Source: Paratinospora sagittata
Taxonomy: Eukaryota; Streptophyta; Magnoliopsida; Ranunculales; Menispermaceae
Length of the DNA: 64,000 nt
Direction: 5' to 3'
Assembly: GCA_035771175.1 (NCBI GenBank)
Contig: CM069603.1
Location: forward strand, 19,258,286 to 19,322,285
The notes under the pieces are model-generated. The model was given only the letters and a program-made list of their open reading frames with translations. It was not told where the DNA came from and did no database searches. Positions 37,101-48,174 of the stretch are shown here, piece after piece. Position numbers and translations under genes: made by a program. Every line of letters begins with the position of its first letter. Positions within the stretch are counted from its first letter, which is position 1.

Positions 37101-40100
37101 ACGTGGATAGCGTGCTATTAGGGTGTGTACCATCTTCTCTATCGACAGATTGCAGGCTATAGCAGGTCGATATACACAAACCCGAGAGGTCGAGTTTTTT
37201 ACACTTTCCGATAGCGTGTTATCAAGGCCTATAGCGCGTTGTTGCCCATTTTACTACAAATGGAAAAATCACGGCAACGGCCCTATAGCGAGTTATCAAA
37301 GGGGATAGCACACTATATACAATTTTCCAAAAAAATAAATGTTTTATTATTGAACCCTGTCTACGTGCTATCAACACTGACAGTGCGCTAGTGCCTTCTG
37401 AAAATTTTTGGCAAATTCTGGATAGCCTTATTTTTGAAAAAATTAATATTTTGACACTAAAGAACCATTTCATTGACTCAAAACACTTTGATAAAAGATT
37501 AAACACTTTTAAATAATTCAAAACTCATTGAAATTATGATTAAAACCTTTCGGAAAACATTTTTTTCAAAATGAAATACTATATCGAAAGTGATTTTGAA
37601 GACTTTGCAATTTTCAGAGTTTTAGTGCTGAGATTGATCGAGGGCTTACCCTACACACCAGAGATCAAACTAATGCATTAGACATGAGATATGTCTTCGG
37701 TCTTCGAGCTTAATCTTTGTAGACTTCGGAAGCTATTGTTTGATGTGTTCTTTTTTGATGTGTTATCTTACCGAGACCACTTCATATACTTAGAGTTTTA
37801 AACAATGGATAGCTTCTCCAAATCTTTGCACAAAAGGGGTAAAATGAAGAACTTGTTGAACATCTAGACAGATTGCAATTTTGATTCAATTCGAAGCCTT
37901 TTTTTGCGAATGCAAGAATCATTACTTTCTTCTCTTGAAAAACTCTTTGGAAAGCTCAATCTAACTTGCAAAAATTGTGTGTGTTGTATTTTTAAAAATT
38001 AGAGAATGAGTGTTTTATAAAATTTGAAGTCGAAGGTTAAAGAGCAAGAGTACTACAAAATGATTTGAATTTAAAACATTGTTTAATCTAAAGATGTTTT
38101 GGTCGTGCGAGACAATGAAAATCATCTAGGTGTTACTAGAGAATATTTCAATTAAGATAACCTGGCAAAACTGTGTAAGGAATAGAAAAATCCAGCAAGG
38201 AGAAGTGCCCACATTTTTCTCATTAGATATATCAGATTTTAGTATAAGGCGTGGATAGCTTGCTATTAGGGTGTGTACCATCTTCTCTATTGACAGATAG
38301 CAGGCTATAGCAGGTCGATATACACAAACCCGAGAGGTCGAGTTTTTTAGACTTTCCGATAGCGTGTTATCAAGGCCTATAGCGCGCTATTTCCCATTTT
38401 ACTAAAAATGGAAAAATCACGGCAACAACTCTATAGCGAGTTATCAATGGGGATAGCGCGCTATAGACAATTTTCCAAAAAAATAAATGTTTTATTATTG
38501 AACACTGTCTGCGTGCTATCAACACTGAAAGTGCGCTAGTGCCTTCTGAAAATTTTTGGCAAATTCTGGATAGCCTTATTTTTGAAAAAATTAATATTTT
38601 GACACTAAAGAACCATTTCATTGACTCAAAACACTTTGATATAAGATTGAACACTTTTAAATAATTCAAAACTCATTGAAATTATGATTAAAACCTTTCG
38701 AAAAACATTTTTGTCAAAATGAAATACTATATCGAAAGTGATTTTGAAGACTTTGCAATTTTCAGAGTTTTAGTGCTGAGATTGATCGAAGGGGTACCCT
38801 GCACCCGAAATCAAACTAATGCATTAGACATGAGATATGTCTTCGTTCTTCGAGCTTGATCTTTGTAGACTTCGAAAGCTATTGTTTGATATGTTCTTGA
38901 TGCAAAACAGGTGATGTGTTCTTTTTTGATGTGTTATCTTACCGAGACCACTTCATGTACTTAAAGTTTTAAACAATGGATAGCCTCTGCAAATCTTAGC
39001 ACAAAAGGGATAAAATGAAGAACTTGCTGAACATCAAGACAGATTGCAATTTTGATTCAATTCGAATCTTGTTTTTGCAAATGCAAGAATCATTACTTTC
39101 TTCTCTTGAAAAACTCTTTGGAAAGCTCAATCTAACTTGCAAAAATCGTGCGTGTTGTATTTCTAAAAATCAGAGAATGAGTGTTTTATAAAATTTGAAG
39201 TTGAAAGTTAAAGAGCAAGAGTACTACAAAATAATTTGGATTTAAAACATTGTTTAATCTAAAGTTTTTTGGGCTTGCGAGACAATGGGAGTCATCTATG
39301 TGTTACTAGAGAATATTTCAATTAAGATAACCTGGCAAAACTGTGTAAGGAATAGAAAAATCGAGCAAGTAGAAATGCCCACATTTTTCTCGTTAGAAAT
39401 ATCAGATTTTAGACTAAGACGTGGATAGCGTGCTATTAGGGTGTGTACCATCTTCTCTATTCACAGATAGCAGGCTATAGCAGGTCGATATACACAAACC
39501 CGAGTGGTCGAGTTTTTTAGACTTTCCGATAGCGTGTTATCAAGGCCTATAGCGCTACTGCCCATTTTACTAAATATGGAAAAATCACGGCAACAGCTCT
39601 ATAGCGAGTTATCAATGGGGATAGAGCGCTATAGACAATTTTCCAAAAAAATAAATGTTTTATTATTGAACACTGTCTGCGTGCTATCAACACTGATAGT
39701 GCGCTAGTGCCTTCTGAAAAATTTTGGCAAATTGCTGGATAGCCTTATTTTTGAAAAATTAATATTTTGACACTAAAGAACCATTTCATTGACTCAAAAC
39801 ACTTTGATATAAGATTAAACACTTTTAAATAATTCAAAACTCCTTGAAATTATGATTAAAACCTTTCGAAAAACATTTTTTTAAAGACTTTGCAATTTTT
39901 AGAGTTTTAGTGCTGAGATTGATCGAGGGGTTACCCTACACACCAGAGATGAAACTAATGCATTAGACATGAGATATGTCTTCGTTCTTCGAGCTTAATC
40001 TTTGTAGACTTCGAAAGCTATTGTTTGATGTGTTCTTGATGCAAAACAAGTGATGTGTTCTTTTTTGATGTGTTATCTTAACAAGACCCCTTCATATACA

Positions 40101-42241
40101 TAGAGTTTTAAATAATGGATAGCCTCTGCAAATCTTAGCACAAAAGGGATAAAATGAAGAACTTGCTGAACATCAAGACAGATTGCAATTTTGATTCAAT
40201 TCGAAGCCTTTTTTTGCGAATGCAAGAATCATTACTTTCTTCTCTTGAAAAACTCTTTGGAAAGCTCAATCTAACATGCAAAAATCGTGCGTGTTGTATT
40301 TTTGAAAATCAGTGTTTTATAAAATTTGAAGATGAAGGTTAAAGAGCAAGAGTACTACCAAATGATTTGAATTTAAAACATTGTTTAATCTAAAGTTGTT
40401 TTGGGCGTGCGAGACAATGGGAATCATCTAGGTGTTACTATAGAATATTTCAATTAAGATAACCTGGCAAAACTGTGTAAGGAATAGAAAATCCAGCAAG
40501 GAGAAGTGCCCACATTTTTCTCGTTAGAAATATCAGATTTTAGTCTAAGACGTGGATAGCGTGCTATTAGGGTGTGTACCATCTTCTCTATCGACAGATA
40601 GCAGGCTATAGCAGGTCGATATACACAAACCCGAGAGGTCGAGTTTTTTACACTTTCCGATAGCGTGTTATCAAGGCCTATAGCGCGTTGTTGCCCATTT
40701 TACTACAAATGGAAAAATCACGGCAACGGCCCTATAGCGAGTTATCAAAGGGGATAGCACACTATATACAATTTTCCAAAAAAATAAATGTTTTATTATT
40801 GAACCCTGTCTACGTGCTATCAACACTGACAGTGCGCTAGTGCCTTCTGAAAATTTTTGGCAAATTCTGGGTAGCCTTATTTTTGAAAAAATTAATATTT
40901 TGACACTAAAGAACCATTTCATTGACTCAAAACACTTTGATAAAAGATTAAACACTTTTAAATAATTCAAAACTCATTGAAATTATGATTAAAACCTTTC
41001 GGAAAACATTTTTTTCAAAATGAAATACTATATCGAAAGTGATTTTGAAGACTTTGCAATTTTCAGAGTTTTAGTGCTGAGATTGATCGAGGGGTTACCC
41101 TACACACCAGAGATCAAACTAATGCATTAGACATGAGATATGTCTTCGGTCTTCGAGCTTAATCTTTGTAGACTTCGGAAGCTATTGTTTGATGTGTTCT
41201 TTTTTGATGTGTTATCTTACCGAGACCACTTCATATACTTAGAGTTTTAAACAATGGATAGCTTCTCCAAATCTTTGCACAAAAGGGGTAAAATGAAGAA
41301 CTTGTTGAACATCTAGACAGATTGCAATTTTGATTCAATTCGAAGCCTTTTTTTGCGAATGCAAGAATCATTACTTTCTTCTCTTGAAAAACTCTTTGGA
41401 AAGCTCAATCTAACTTGCAAAAATCGTGTGTGTTGTATTTTTAAAAATTAGAGAATGAGTGTTTTATAAAATTTGAAGTCAAAGGTTAAAGAGCAAGAGT
41501 ACTACAAAATGATTTGGATTTAAAACATTGTTTAATCTAAAGATGTTTTGGTCGTGCGAGACAATGAAAATCATCTAGGTGTTACTAGAGAATATTTTAA
41601 TTAAGATAACCTGGCAAAACTGTGTAAGGAATAGAAAAATCCAGCAAGGAGAAGTGCCCACATTTTTCTCGTTAGATATATCAGATTTTAGTATAAGACG
41701 TGGATAGCTTGCTATTAGGGTGTGTACCATCTTCTCTATTGACAGATAGCAGGCTATAGTAGGTCGATTTACACAAACCTTAGAGGTCGAGTTTTTTAGA
41801 CTTTCCGATAGCGTGTTATCAAGGCCTATAGCGCGCTATTGCCCATTTTACTAAAAATGGAAAAATCACGGCAACAGCTCTATAGCGAGTTATCAAAGGG
41901 GAAAGCGCGCTATAGACAATTTCCCAAAAAAATAAATGTTTTATTATTGACCCCTGTCTGCGTGCTATCAACACTGATAGTGCGCTAGTGCCTTCTGAAA
42001 ATTTTTGGCAAATTCTGGATAGCCTTATTTTTGAAAAAAATAATATTTTGACAGTAAAGAACCATTTCATTCACTCAAAACACTTTGATATAAGATTAAA
42101 CACTTTTAAATAATTCAAAACTCATTGAAATTATGATTAAAACCTTTCGAAAAACATTTTTGTCAAAATGAAATACTATATCGAAAGTGATTTTGAAGAC
42201 TTTGCAATTTTCAGAGTTTTAGTGTTGAGATTGATCGAGGG
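34196..42241 (+). repeat. Satellite B trimeric higher-order repeat, 3,449-bp period
   Basis: Units start at 34196, 35344, 36481, 37645, 38794, 39930 and 41094. A three-unit block from about 34.85 to 38.3 kb is repeated at about 38.3-41.75 kb. Marker pairs 3,449-3,450 bp apart include the degenerate anchor GGGGTACCCTGCACC (35344 and 38794), the 30-bp deletion at the 3' end of units 35344 and 38794 (ACATTTTTTTAAAGAC), and the GAAAATCAGTGTTTTATA deletion (36861 and 40310). The edges of the duplication fall inside units, not at unit boundaries. Identical 99-codon minus-strand frames at 34921, 37222, 38370 and 40671 reflect this duplication. Confidence 0.92.
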
Positions 42242-43742
42242 GTTACCCTACACCAGAGATCAAACTAATGCATTAGACATGAGATATGTCTTCGTTCTTC
42301 GAGCTTGATCTTTGTACACTTCGAAAGCTATTATTTGATGTGTTCTTGATGCAAAATAGGTGATGTGTTATCTTACCGAAACCACTTCATATACTTAAGA
42401 GTTTTAAACAATGGATAGCCTCTGCAAATCTTAGCACAAAAGGGATAAAATGAAGAACTTGCTGAACATCAAGACAGATTGCAATTTTGATTCAATTCGA
42501 AGCTTGTTTTTTCAAATGCAAGAATCATTACTTTCTTCTCTTGAAAAACTCTTTGGAAAGCTCAGTCTAACTTGCAAAAATCGTGCGTGTTGTATTTTTA
42601 AAAATCAGAGAATGAGTGTTTTATAAAATTTGAAGTTAAAGGTTAAAGTTTTTCGGGCTTGCGAAACAATGGGAATCATCTATGTGTTACTAGAGAATAT
42701 TTCAATTAAGATAACCTGGCAAAACTGTGTAAGGAATAGAAAAATTAAGCAAGCAGAAATGCCTACATTTTTCTCGTTAGAAATATCAGATTTTAGACTA
42801 AGACGTGGATAGCGTGTTATTAGGGTGTGTACCATCTTCTCTATTGACAGATAGCAGGTCGATATACACAAACCCGAGAGGTCGAGTTTTTTAGACTTTC
42901 CGATAGCGTGTTATCAAGGCCTATAGCGCGCTATTGCCCATTTTACTAAAAATGGAAAAATCACGGCAACAGCTCTATAGCGAGTTATCAATGGGGATAG
43001 CGCGCTATAGACAATTTTCCAAAAAAATAAATGTTTTATTATTGAACCCTGTCTGCGTGCTATCAACACTGATCGTGCGCTAGTGCCTTCTGAAAGATTT
43101 TGGCAAATTGCTGGATAGCCTTATTTTTGAAAAATTAATATTTTGACACTAAAGAACCAATTCATTGACTCAAAACACTTTGATATATGATTAAACACTT
43201 TTAAATAATTCAAAACTCATTGAAATTATGATTAAAACCTTTCGGAAAACATTTTTTAAAAATGAAATACTATATCGAAAGTGATTTTAAAGACTTTACA
43301 ATTTTTAGAGTTTTAGTGCTGAGATTGATCGAGGGGTTACCCTACACACCAGAGATCAAACTAATGCATTAGACATGAAATATGTCATCGTTCTTCGAGC
43401 TTGATCTTTGTAGACTTCGAAAGCTATTGTTTGATGTGTTCTTGATGCAAAACAGGTGATGTGTTCTTTTTTGATGTGTTATCTTACCGAGACCACTTCA
43501 TATACTTAGAGTTTTAAACAATGAATAGCCTCTGCAAATGTTAGCACAAAAGGGATAAAATGAAGAACTTGCTGAACATCAAGACAGATTGTAATTTTGA
43601 TTCAATTCGAAGCTTGTTTTTGCAAATGCAAGAATCATTACTTTCTTCTCTTGAAAAACTCTTTGGAAAGCTCAATCTAACTTGCAAAAATCGTGCGTGT
43701 TGTATTTTTGAAAATCAGTGTTTTATAAAATTTGAAGATGAA
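42242..43742 (+). repeat. Satellite B units up to the retrotransposon insertion
   Basis: One shortened unit (42242-43335, 1,094 bp) and the first part of the unit starting at 43336, which is split by the retrotransposon after GAAGATGAA. The short unit lost about 60 bp near 42649, where GGTTAAAG is joined to TTTTTCGGGC; the missing stretch in other units is bounded by TAAAG at both sides. The split unit shares AAAATCAGTGTTTTATA and TTTGAAGATGAA with units 36481 and 39930, so it is a relative of that trimer member. Confidence 0.92.
43738..43742. repeat. Target-site duplication, left copy (ATGAA)
   Basis: ATGAA immediately precedes the LTR terminus TGTCACAC and is repeated immediately after the other terminus (50146-50150). 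Uninterrupted relatives of this satellite unit read TTTGAAGATGAAGGTTAAAG with a single ATGAA (36883 and 40332 regions), which confirms the duplication. Confidence 0.95.
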
Positions 43743-44682
43743 TGTCACACCCCGCCCGGACGCGCCTAAACCGGCGGTACACTCACGGACGGGGCGCGGA
43801 TTTGGAACAATAACAATGGTAACAACAGAGTGCACCGCGAAAATACAGTACACACAGTACAAATCTGATTTCATTTAATTCAGAATACTTTTGTACATAA
43901 AATGGTCAAGGGAACATACTCCCAAAATCCCCAATGAATTAAACAAAGGGTATAAATTTTGGGCCCCATAACCTGCACCCAGTCCACCCTAATTTCCTGT
44001 GAAAGATTGGATAATAATGGAGTGAGCTTAACGCGCTCAGTGGGTAAATAGTGCATGAGTATAATAATTAATAAAGCATACTTCAATATCAAATATCTTA
44101 AATACACATGTAAGCATCAAAATCAATCAATATGTATGTATGCATGACACTGTCTCGTAATGGTTTGATGAACGTACATCGCCTAACTTCACGTATAGGT
44201 GTCCTTCCCCGGGCGTAGCCAGGTTCTCACTGTACGTCCCTCCTCAGGAACGATGCTCTGGATTCACGTACTGATGTCCCTCCCTGGCGTAGCCAGGTTC
44301 TCATGTACGTCCCTCTCCAGAGAAATAATATGAATAGTGAGCAATGCTCCTAACTATTCTATGAGTCATAAACCATATACGTCCCTAGGTGGTGATATGT
44401 ATGATGCCAATGCATGAACTGGTCTAGTCAACTGGTCTAGTCTTTTCTTGACATTTAGACTGACTTTGGCTACGTCTGGTGATCCTTATCAGGGTCGGTA
44501 TCACGACGTGCAAGGTTAGGACATTCAAGTCATAAACATTATATGACATAATGCAGTGTAAATGAATAGTAGACATAATAATAATTGAATGTAAACTTTA
44601 ATAAAAGTTATGAAACACGCAAACCTATGTTTCGTTCCCCACCTTCAGATCTGGTGCTTTTCTCCGGACAGAACTTTGTTGC
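43743..44682 (-). repeat. 3' LTR, truncated in U3
   Basis: Aligns without gaps at a constant offset of 5,163 bp to 48906-49845 of the other LTR, then homology stops abruptly at GTTGC and gag sequence follows (TACGGCCACC). On the minus strand the missing part is the first ~300 bp of U3, including the TATA box and palindromic repeats. A 75-codon minus-strand frame (43880-44107) recurs in the other LTR and is not a gene. Confidence 0.93.
44188..44317. repeat. 75-bp tandem duplication inside the LTR
   Basis: Two diverged copies, starting TTCACGTATAGGTGTCC (44188) and TTCACGTACTGATGTCC (44263). Each continues through GGCGTAGCCAGGTTCTCA and GTACGTCCCTC. The same pair is at 49351-49480 in the other LTR, so the duplication predates insertion of this copy. 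Confidence 0.85.
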
Positions 44683-44722
44683 TACGGCCACCTCGTCCAT
44701 AACGACTGCCACGGCCATGATT

Positions 44723-45721
44723 TCAGAAACCCTGGTGGTTAGAGTTAGAAGGTTCAGCCGCATGTGTTGTGGCTTCATTCTTCGAAACCTGGGCTGGGAG
44801 GGCTGGGTTTTGATTGTAGTAGGGTTGCTTCTTGTTGCCCTGTTGCGAGCCTTGTTGGGAAAATGTGGCAGGCCATTTTCCCTTATTCATTCGCTGTTCC
44901 TGTAAGAGCTTTTCTTGTTCAAAGCTCATGGCCTTGTCAACAACTTCTTTGTAAATCTTGAGATCCAAGATCGATAAGGCTTGCCGAATGTCATGGCGAA
45001 GACCATTATAAAATTTCTCAGTCTTATCTCGCTCCGTTGAGATGGCGGAGAGAGAGTAGACGGATAATTCTTTAAATTTTCTAGCATATTCTCTGACGGT
45101 CATGGTGCCCTGATATAACTTAGCAAATTCCTGGCGCTTCTGCTTTGTCACTGCGCTGGGAAAATACTCATCAATAAACATTGACTCAAACTGTTGCCAA
45201 GTCATATCGGCTATATTGACCCTTGGGTCTTCTTTCACTGTGATCCACCATGTGTTTGCGGCACCAACAAGTTGGTAGGTTGCTAGTGGAATTTTACGAG
45301 TCTCATCGACGCCCATTCCATCAAGAGCCTTCTTGGACTCATCCAACCACTTTTGCACCTCATCAGGATCAATGGTGCCATCGAAAGTAAGAGGTTGTAA
45401 CCGCTTGTATTTAGTAATCTGATCGGTTTGAGCTTCGGACCCAAATTTTACAGGTGTTTGAACCGTGGCAACCTGACTGGCTGCGGTCTCACGAACGGCA
45501 GTTTGAACAGTGACCATCCCCTCAATAAATCTAGCGAAGAAGGTTTCAATGCTTGAAGGCATGGCAAAGGGTGCGGGTGGTGGTGGTATTGCCTGCCCAG
45601 ATGTAGTGGCAGTGTTGGGTGTGGCCTGTGCTGTTGTCTGAGGCGGCGGTTCCTGAATCTCAGGAGGTGCCTCTACTGCTGGACGAACAGCACGTGGCCT
45701 TCCTCTCTTCCTGGTTTGCAT
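44723..45721 (-). pseudogene. Retrotransposon Gag, C-terminally truncated
   Basis: A 332-codon frame starting at ATG (45719-45721). Gag is the structural protein that packages retrotransposon RNA into cytoplasmic virus-like particles. Residues 1-60 are basic then Pro/Thr-rich (KRGRPR at 5-10). Residues 110-250 match the retrotransposon gag domain: LTFDGTIDPDEVQKWL (111-126), LVGAANTWWI with paired Trp at 158-159, TWQQFESMFIDEYFP (174-188), QGTMTVREYARKF (204-216) and FYNGLRHDIRQAL (237-249). The tail is Gln/Asn-rich. The stop is TGA at 44725-44723, where CGA (Arg) would fit; reading past it gives a Gly/Arg-rich stretch typical of the linker before a Gag zinc knuckle, and then the sequence breaks into LTR at 44682. 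The zinc knuckle and all of pol are gone. A CpG transition creating the stop is an inference. Confidence 0.9.
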
Positions 45722-46505
45722 TGTCTCACTGGCAAAGAGAAAAGGAAAACCAAGATTTAGGAACTGTAGCCAAGTATAATGTTAGAATATGCTCAGCAAC
45801 AATTTCAAGAGTACTGTAATATTAAAATCACCTATTTTTCTAAGTAAAGTGTAAAGTTGTTGTTGAGGAATCAAAGAATCTTATATATCTCGTATGTGTG
45901 GCCATGGTGTAAAAACAAACAAGGTTAGAATGTTTATATAATAAGTACAAAATTGTGCAAGTATTTCAAAAGATTTGGTTTTGGCTTTGTGAACATACAT
46001 ATATTTCATTGAAAATCCATACGAGTCATAAGAATTCTAAGATTTGCCTCGGTAAATAGCCTGAGCTACCGTTCTATCGCAATTTTATGCATTCTGACGC
46101 TTACTCTTAGTCTTTTCGATTATTATCCAAGTTCATGTGTCCCATACCACATGAATTTAGTAATAAGGGTGTCAACCAAGTTAAGTTGTATGAACACGGT
46201 CTCTAAAAACATTGGCTGAATAGAAGTTCACTAATAGTATCGTTCAAATTTACTCGTCCCATACCGTGTAAACTTAGTGATAATATTAGTAATGCAACTT
46301 TCTCCAAATGTTTCTTTTCACACAAGGTCATGGGTTTTCTTACTTCCACATTTTATTTAGTATCTTCCAATTTTGTTGTGTCCCATACCACTCCAAAGTT
46401 AGTGATACAAAAGAAAAAATGGTTGTAAGGCGGCCCACCAAAGATAGTCTTTAAACAAAACAATTTCATTCATATATATCAAAGGAAAGTTTACAATGCC
46501 AGTAA
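45722..46505. other. Spacer between gag and the extra reading frame
   Basis: No convincing coding sequence on either strand. It contains three spaced copies of a CCCATACC ... TTAGTGATA motif (see the repeat at 46136-46412). A plus-strand frame at 45619-45819 is antisense to gag and is not supported. In usual Ty3/gypsy elements gag follows the leader directly, so a 784-bp non-coding stretch upstream of gag is unexpected. Confidence 0.7.
46136..46412. repeat. Three diverged copies of a CCCATACC motif, about 120-bp spacing
   Basis: TGTCCCATACCACATG with TTTAGTAATA (from 46138), CGTCCCATACCGTGTA with CTTAGTGATA (from 46255), and TGTCCCATACCACTCC with GTTAGTGATA (from 46379). CCCATACC starts at 46141, 46258 and 46382, so spacing is 117 and 124 bp. 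The sequence between the motifs is only weakly similar, so this is either an old tandem triplication or a repeated short element. Confidence 0.65.
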
Positions 46506-48174
46506 TTAATTGTGACTTTCTTGTCTACTACCGCTCCTTCGAGATCTACTGCTATGTACAGAATGACTACTAACGGAAGGTTGAGAGTGTGCACGCTCTG
46601 CGTCAGAGTTTTGCAACCGGGTTAATATAATATTGTGGCTCTCTCTTAGTGTAGCAATATTGGATGTCATTTCATCTAACCGTTCAAGTAGGTTAGTCGG
46701 TTGTCCCATTGGTGGTTGATGGGTCGTTTGTCTCGTAGGAGAAGGATAGGTCATAGACATTAGGGGAAAGTATTGGTTCATAGGTGGACCTAGTTGTTGT
46801 GATTGCGCAGGGATCCCCTAACCGGAACCCCTTGGATATTTTGGTTTGTTTGAGGTGAAAAAGTTTGAAACAATGGGCTCATTGGAATGTTTGGCCCTCC
46901 AAGATATGGTGACGCCCAATACTGTTGTTGTTGGTTGACAGCAACTTGTGGAACTGGCTGATACTGTACCGCAGGAGTTGGAAATCTTTGGTACGAAGTG
47001 GTGCCTGGAGTGGGCACGTTCCGCGTTGGTGGGTGTGCTTGCGTACCTTGTTTATCATGACTTTGTGTAGGTTGATTTAGTGTGGCATATAACTCTTCGT
47101 CAGTGAATGGTTGATCGGTTGGATCACTATTCGGGGCTGGGTCTGATGTAGGATTTGGATGTGAATCATTATTAATGGCCCTTCTTGGACGGGCATCTTG
47201 CGTCGACTTTTGCGAAGGCAACGCCCATGCTTGTCTCGCATTCTTTCGGCATTTCTTATTGTCGTGCCGAATACCTCTTCGTCAGTTACCCCTCCACTTG
47301 TGCCATATGTCTTGAAGATAGAGGATGCTGTAACTGGTTCAGTGATCAGCTTCGACGTTCCATTGAAAGTGTCGACGTTTGCCTCGTAAAGTATCCTCAT
47401 AATCAAGACTCCGTAGCCGAGGAATTCCTTCTTTAAAGGGTTTTGAATCACCCTCAACATTTGTTGGATGATGATGTGTGGTAGGGAGACCTTTATTTTC
47501 TTTTCTATGCAATACAACACAAGGAGTTGGGCCCTTGACATAGTGCCTCTAGTACCCCTTTCTGGCAAGATGTTGCCGTATACAATCTTTCCGAGGCCGG
47601 CAAGAGATGGCTTAAGATGATTGGTTGGGAGGTTGGTGTACTTTGATTGAGGGTATGGCTCTTTGGCGAGGGAATTGAACAATTGTGCATTAGATTCTGC
47701 GATCTCGGCAACTGTCTGGGGGTCATGTGGATCAATAATCCTCTCCTCAATCGGAATCTCCAAAAGGCGAGCAATAATCTCGATATTGATAGGAATTTTC
47801 GTTCCCATGATTGTTGTCTCCAAATTAGGGTCAGTCTCATCTCCGGGAAGTCCTACGTAATTCATGGCTTCATAGAAGGATCTGACCAAGTTGTAAGAGA
47901 CTTGACCCTCGACTTTGGTTATATTTAACCAATCCAGTGTTGCAAGTTTGTCATGAAGGATTGGGCGGAGGCGGAGATCGCTATTGTCGATGCTCCTCAT
48001 AGTCATAACATCTCTTTTGGACAATTCCTTAAGTCTAGTGGGAATTGGTTCCCTGCTAGTGGAAGTTGGTTCTTCCCTTGAGGCCATTCTTTTGCTGAAA
48101 GGAAAATAAATTTGTGTGAAGAACACAAAATATATTCCTAACATTTTAAGTTTTATGCCTTGTTTGCTAGACAT
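46506..48174 (-). pseudogene. Extra retrotransposon ORF, plant-transposon-protein-like, frameshifted
   Basis: One decayed reading frame in three pieces in three frames: 48174 to about 47235, about 47221 to 46790, and about 46800 to 46506. The changes of frame near 47230 and 46800 look like single-base indels because each piece continues the composition of the last without a gap. ATG at 48085-48087 (MASREEPTS) is the likelier start; the 29 residues before it are hydrophobic and look like translated leader. Piece 1 has TLDWLNI, VRSFYEAMNYVG, MGTKIPINIEIIARLLEIP, a Leu-rich LLVLYCIEKKIKVSLPHIII and GYGVLIMRILYEANVD, an order I recognise from the 'putative plant transposon protein' family (PF20167-like). 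Pieces 2 and 3 are Pro/Gln-rich and end in a Ser/Arg-rich tail. The molecular role of this family is not established. It sits between the primer binding site and gag, in the same direction. Confidence 0.72.

Noticed and set aside
34921..42070. 99-codon minus-strand frame repeated at 34921, 37222, 38370 and 40671, with an 83-codon version at 41819
   Set aside because: Copies follow the 3,449-bp duplication of the satellite. The frame is broken in most other units, and the translation passes through the palindrome module giving ARYRP/TRYR-type low-information sequence.
1..43742. rDNA intergenic spacer or 5S rDNA tandem array
   Set aside because: I found no 5S, 18S, 5.8S or 25S sequence in any unit and no Pol III internal control region.
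44585..44961. Plus-strand 106- and 65-codon frames
   Set aside because: They are antisense to gag and the 3' LTR; the minus strand carries the clear Gag domain.
47185..47928. Plus-strand frames of 63-93 codons
   Set aside because: They are antisense to the plant-transposon-protein-like frame, which has recognisable family features on the minus strand.
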